Source: JALYXS01 sp051003795
GTDB taxonomy: Bacteria; Acidobacteriota; Terriglobia; Bryobacterales; Bryobacteraceae
Reading direction: 5' to 3'
DNA length: 64,000 nt
Assembly: GCA_051003795.1 (NCBI GenBank)
Contig: JBPCKZ010000152.1
Span: 12,023-76,022 of the forward strand
A model generated the notes under the pieces. It worked only from the letters and a program-made list of their open reading frames with translations. It was not told where the DNA came from and searched no databases. How positions within the stretch are numbered: position 1 is the first letter of the stretch; each line of letters begins with the position of its first letter. A program made the translations under genes and the position numbers. Below are positions 61,764-64,000 of the stretch, piece after piece.

Positions 61764-64000
61764 GCGAATTGTTGAATCCCGCAAATCCGTTCTTCAAGAA
61801 AGCGGTCGTAATTAACGACCCGTCGACGGGAAAGCCAATCCCCGGCAATATCGTCCCGGCGAGCCGCATCAGTCACAACGGGCAGGCGCTGTTGAATGCC
61901 TTTCCTTTGCCCACGCCGGGATTCCTGCAAGGCACTTCGAATTGGATTGGAACCCATCCTCATTTTTCCGATACGCGCAAGGACACGGTAAAGATCGATT
62001 ACATGTTGAACGACGCGAACCGCGTCAGTTTTCGCGGCACGCACATTCCTTGGACTTTCGACGGCCCGTTCGAAGGGACTTTGGGGCTATTCCAATCGCT
62101 CTGGTCGCGGCCGAATCGAACGGCGGCGCTTAGTTTGACCAGCACGATCTCGCCGGCCCTGATCAATGAATTGACGGTTTCGGCTAGCTCCGACGGAGTG
62201 GGTTCCGCGCAATTGAATCCGGCCTGCGGCCCCCGTTGCGACCGCGCCACCTACGGGATAAACTACCCGTTCATCTACCCTGGAACGAAATCCTACGCCG
62301 GAAAACTTCCTTCCATTACGATCAACGAGTTGACTGCCGTGGATAACGGCCCGTACCCCGGCAAGTGGTCGGGCTTCGTGTACAGCTATGCGGACAGCAT
62401 GACCAAGATCGCCGGCAATCACACGCTGAAGTTCGGGGTCGTGTTGGAGCACTCGGGCCAGAACGATGCGATTCAGTTCACCACCGCATCGGCTCCGGCG
62501 ACCATCAACGAGAATGGCTCGTTCCGATTTCTCGATGGGAGCGGCACCGGTTATGGGATCGGCAATGCCCTCCTCGGCCAGTTCAGCGATTATTCCGAGC
62601 TGGGCGGCAAGCCAATCACGCCGTGGGTCGGCACCGCCTTCGACTGGTTCGCGCAGGATAGCTGGAAAGCGACCAAGAAACTGACGTTCGAATTCGGAGT
62701 GCGCCACTCGATCTGGCCGCCCTGGCACAGCCGTTGGGGCAGCCTGGCGGAATTTTTGCCGGCATACTATCAACCGTCCAAAGCCGCCGTTATCGATCCC
62801 AAGGGAGGTTTCATTACCGGTGGCGACCCATACAACGGCATTGTGCTGCCCGGGTGTCACGTCCCGAGCGCGGAGCGAAATCGCTTCCCGGTATTGCACA
62901 CCGGCGAGTTCGACCGGCTCTATCATTGCCTGCCGGATGGTCTCGCGCAAACCCACTATTTAGTATTTCAGCCGCGCTTGGGCGTCGCTTACGCGCCGAC
63001 CGCGAAGACGGCGCTGCGGGCGGGCATCGGCATGTTCGCCAATCGCACCGCCATCAACCGCGATACGGCGCTCGGCGGCAACGCGCCGTTTCAGCCTCAG
63101 ACCACCGTTATTAACGGGAGCGCCGACGCTCCGGCCGGGGCCACGCCGCGCCTTTTTCCCTTCACGCTGACTAGCCAGGACCCGGTGTTCAAAGTGCCGG
63201 TTGCCTGGAACTGGAACGCTACTTTTCAACGGGAAATTGGCTGGGGCACTACTGTCGAGGTGGGTTATGTCGGACGGCGCGGCATCCACAATCAAAGAAA
63301 GCGCAACATCAACCAGCTTCTCCCCGGCACGGTGCAAGCGAATCCGGGCGTGAACGTCAACGCGCTACGTCCCTACCTGGGGCTCGGCATTCTCGGGCTG
63401 GCGGAGAATTCCGGGCTTTCCATGTACAACGGCCTGCAGATCAGCATCGAGCGGCGATTCGCCACCGACCTTCATTTCGGAATCGCGTACACGTATTCGA
63501 AATCGCAAGACAACACGTCTTCGCTAACGGACGTGCTTCCCAATTCCTATAGCGACCGCGCCTATTGGGGATTATCGGATTTCGATCGCACGCATGTTTT
63601 CATCCTGAACACCATCTACGACATTCCGTTTTGGAAGGGTGGTTCCGGGTGGACGCGCAGGATTCTAGGGAATTGGGAACTTTCGGGCGTGTTCCAAGCC
63701 CAATCCGGAACGCCGTTTTCCGTACGGAAGAATGTGGATTACGCTGGTGTCGGGGCGGGCAGCGGCAATCAGTTCTGGAATCTGACTGGAGATCCAAACG
63801 TTCAGGTGGGCAGCTTCACGGATTCGGCCGCGTGGTTCAACAAGAACGCTTTCACGCAGCCCGCGCCCGGAACATTTGGCGTGCAGCCGCGAAACATCCT
63901 GCGCAATCCCGGCTTTTGGAACGTGGATGGGGCGGTTCGCAAAAACTTTCCGACGTTCGAGCGGCAGATGCTGCAACTACGGTTCGAGATCTTCGACGTT
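61667..64000 (+). pseudogene. TonB-dependent receptor, continuation after the frameshift, open at window end
   Basis: From 61667 the frame is open without a stop to the last base, about 778 codons: LFFFWAEEWIKRREGQTQTG, MRNGDLSELL, IPGNIVPASRISHNGQALLNAFPLPTPG, SGFVYSYADSMTKIAGNHTLKFGVV, WFAQDSWKATKKLTFEFGVRHSIWPP, VFQPRLGVAYAPTAKTALRAGIGMFANR, PVAWNWNATFQREIGWGTTVEVGYVGRRG, GIAYTYSKSQDNTSSL, NWELSGVFQAQSGTPFSV, MLQLRFEIFDV. These are the typical barrel strands of the Oar-like receptors, with the last strands still beyond the window. Together with 60744-61763 it makes a receptor of over 1080 residues. Confidence 0.85.

Overview
The window is high-GC DNA that looks like a chromosome segment of an Acidobacteriota member of the Bryobacterales/Solibacter type. 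The markers are three Oar-like TonB-dependent receptors with an N-terminal carboxypeptidase-regulatory domain, a TIGR03437 'Solibacter' C-terminal domain, a PSD1 + DUF1501 pair, two CRTAC1 (FG-GAP/ASPIC-UnbV) proteins, many TPR proteins, and tandem MacB-type permeases. The assignment is inferred from gene families; there is no rRNA or other phylogenetic marker except nuoB, malQ and a ribosomal protein S1.

Layout. 0-6 kb: a 5'-truncated gene, a secreted phospholipase C-like phosphoesterase, a sortilin/BNR-repeat protein and a small secreted protein. 6-13 kb, minus strand: a four-gene operon of two seven-haem cytochrome c-TPR proteins, a PSD1 protein and a DUF1501 protein. 13-19 kb, plus strand: TonB receptor, TPR protein, CRTAC1 protein. 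19-24 kb: a TPR protein, a glycosidase-like TIM barrel and a Tat-exported CRTAC1 protein. 24-31.7 kb, minus strand: a tightly packed operon of TonB receptor, bicupin, SMP-30 lactonase-like protein, hydroxypyruvate isomerase-like protein, alpha/beta hydrolase and formylglycine-generating-enzyme-like protein. It joins its genes by 1- and 4-base overlaps and looks like a carbohydrate or sugar-acid uptake and catabolism locus. 33-36 kb: paired MacB-type permeases and a small membrane protein. 38.5-43 kb: ribosomal protein S1, then a divergent histidine kinase/sigma-54 response regulator pair. 45.7-52.7 kb: a repeat protein, a hypothetical protein, a PIG-L deacetylase, nuoB, malQ, and a DUF433 antitoxin beside a decayed toxin. 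56.7-64 kb: a secreted protein, a GH2 glycosidase and a frameshifted TonB receptor that runs off the window.

The most unusual content is a family of transposon-like cargo elements inserted between these housekeeping blocks. Element 1 (36045-38518) and element 2 (53104-56722) both start and end with the inverted repeat GGTAGTGGGTCAGTTTG (one end of element 1 is degenerate). Each is flanked by a perfect but different 8-bp direct repeat (GATTTTGT; CAAAATGC), as expected of a target-site duplication. Neither has a recognisable transposase. Element 1 carries a tandem MazG-like protein followed, in the -1 frame, by a CHAT (caspase-like) protease. Element 2 carries a DUF262 (GmrSD-like) protein and a second protein of unknown, possibly HEPN-like, type. 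A third, decayed and inverted copy (43052 to about 45348) shares about 134 bp at one end and about 94 bp at the other with element 1, but carries different cargo (an AbiU2/HEPN-like gene and pseudogenes). The picture is of conserved ends with exchangeable, defence-like cargo, apparently moved by a transposase encoded elsewhere.
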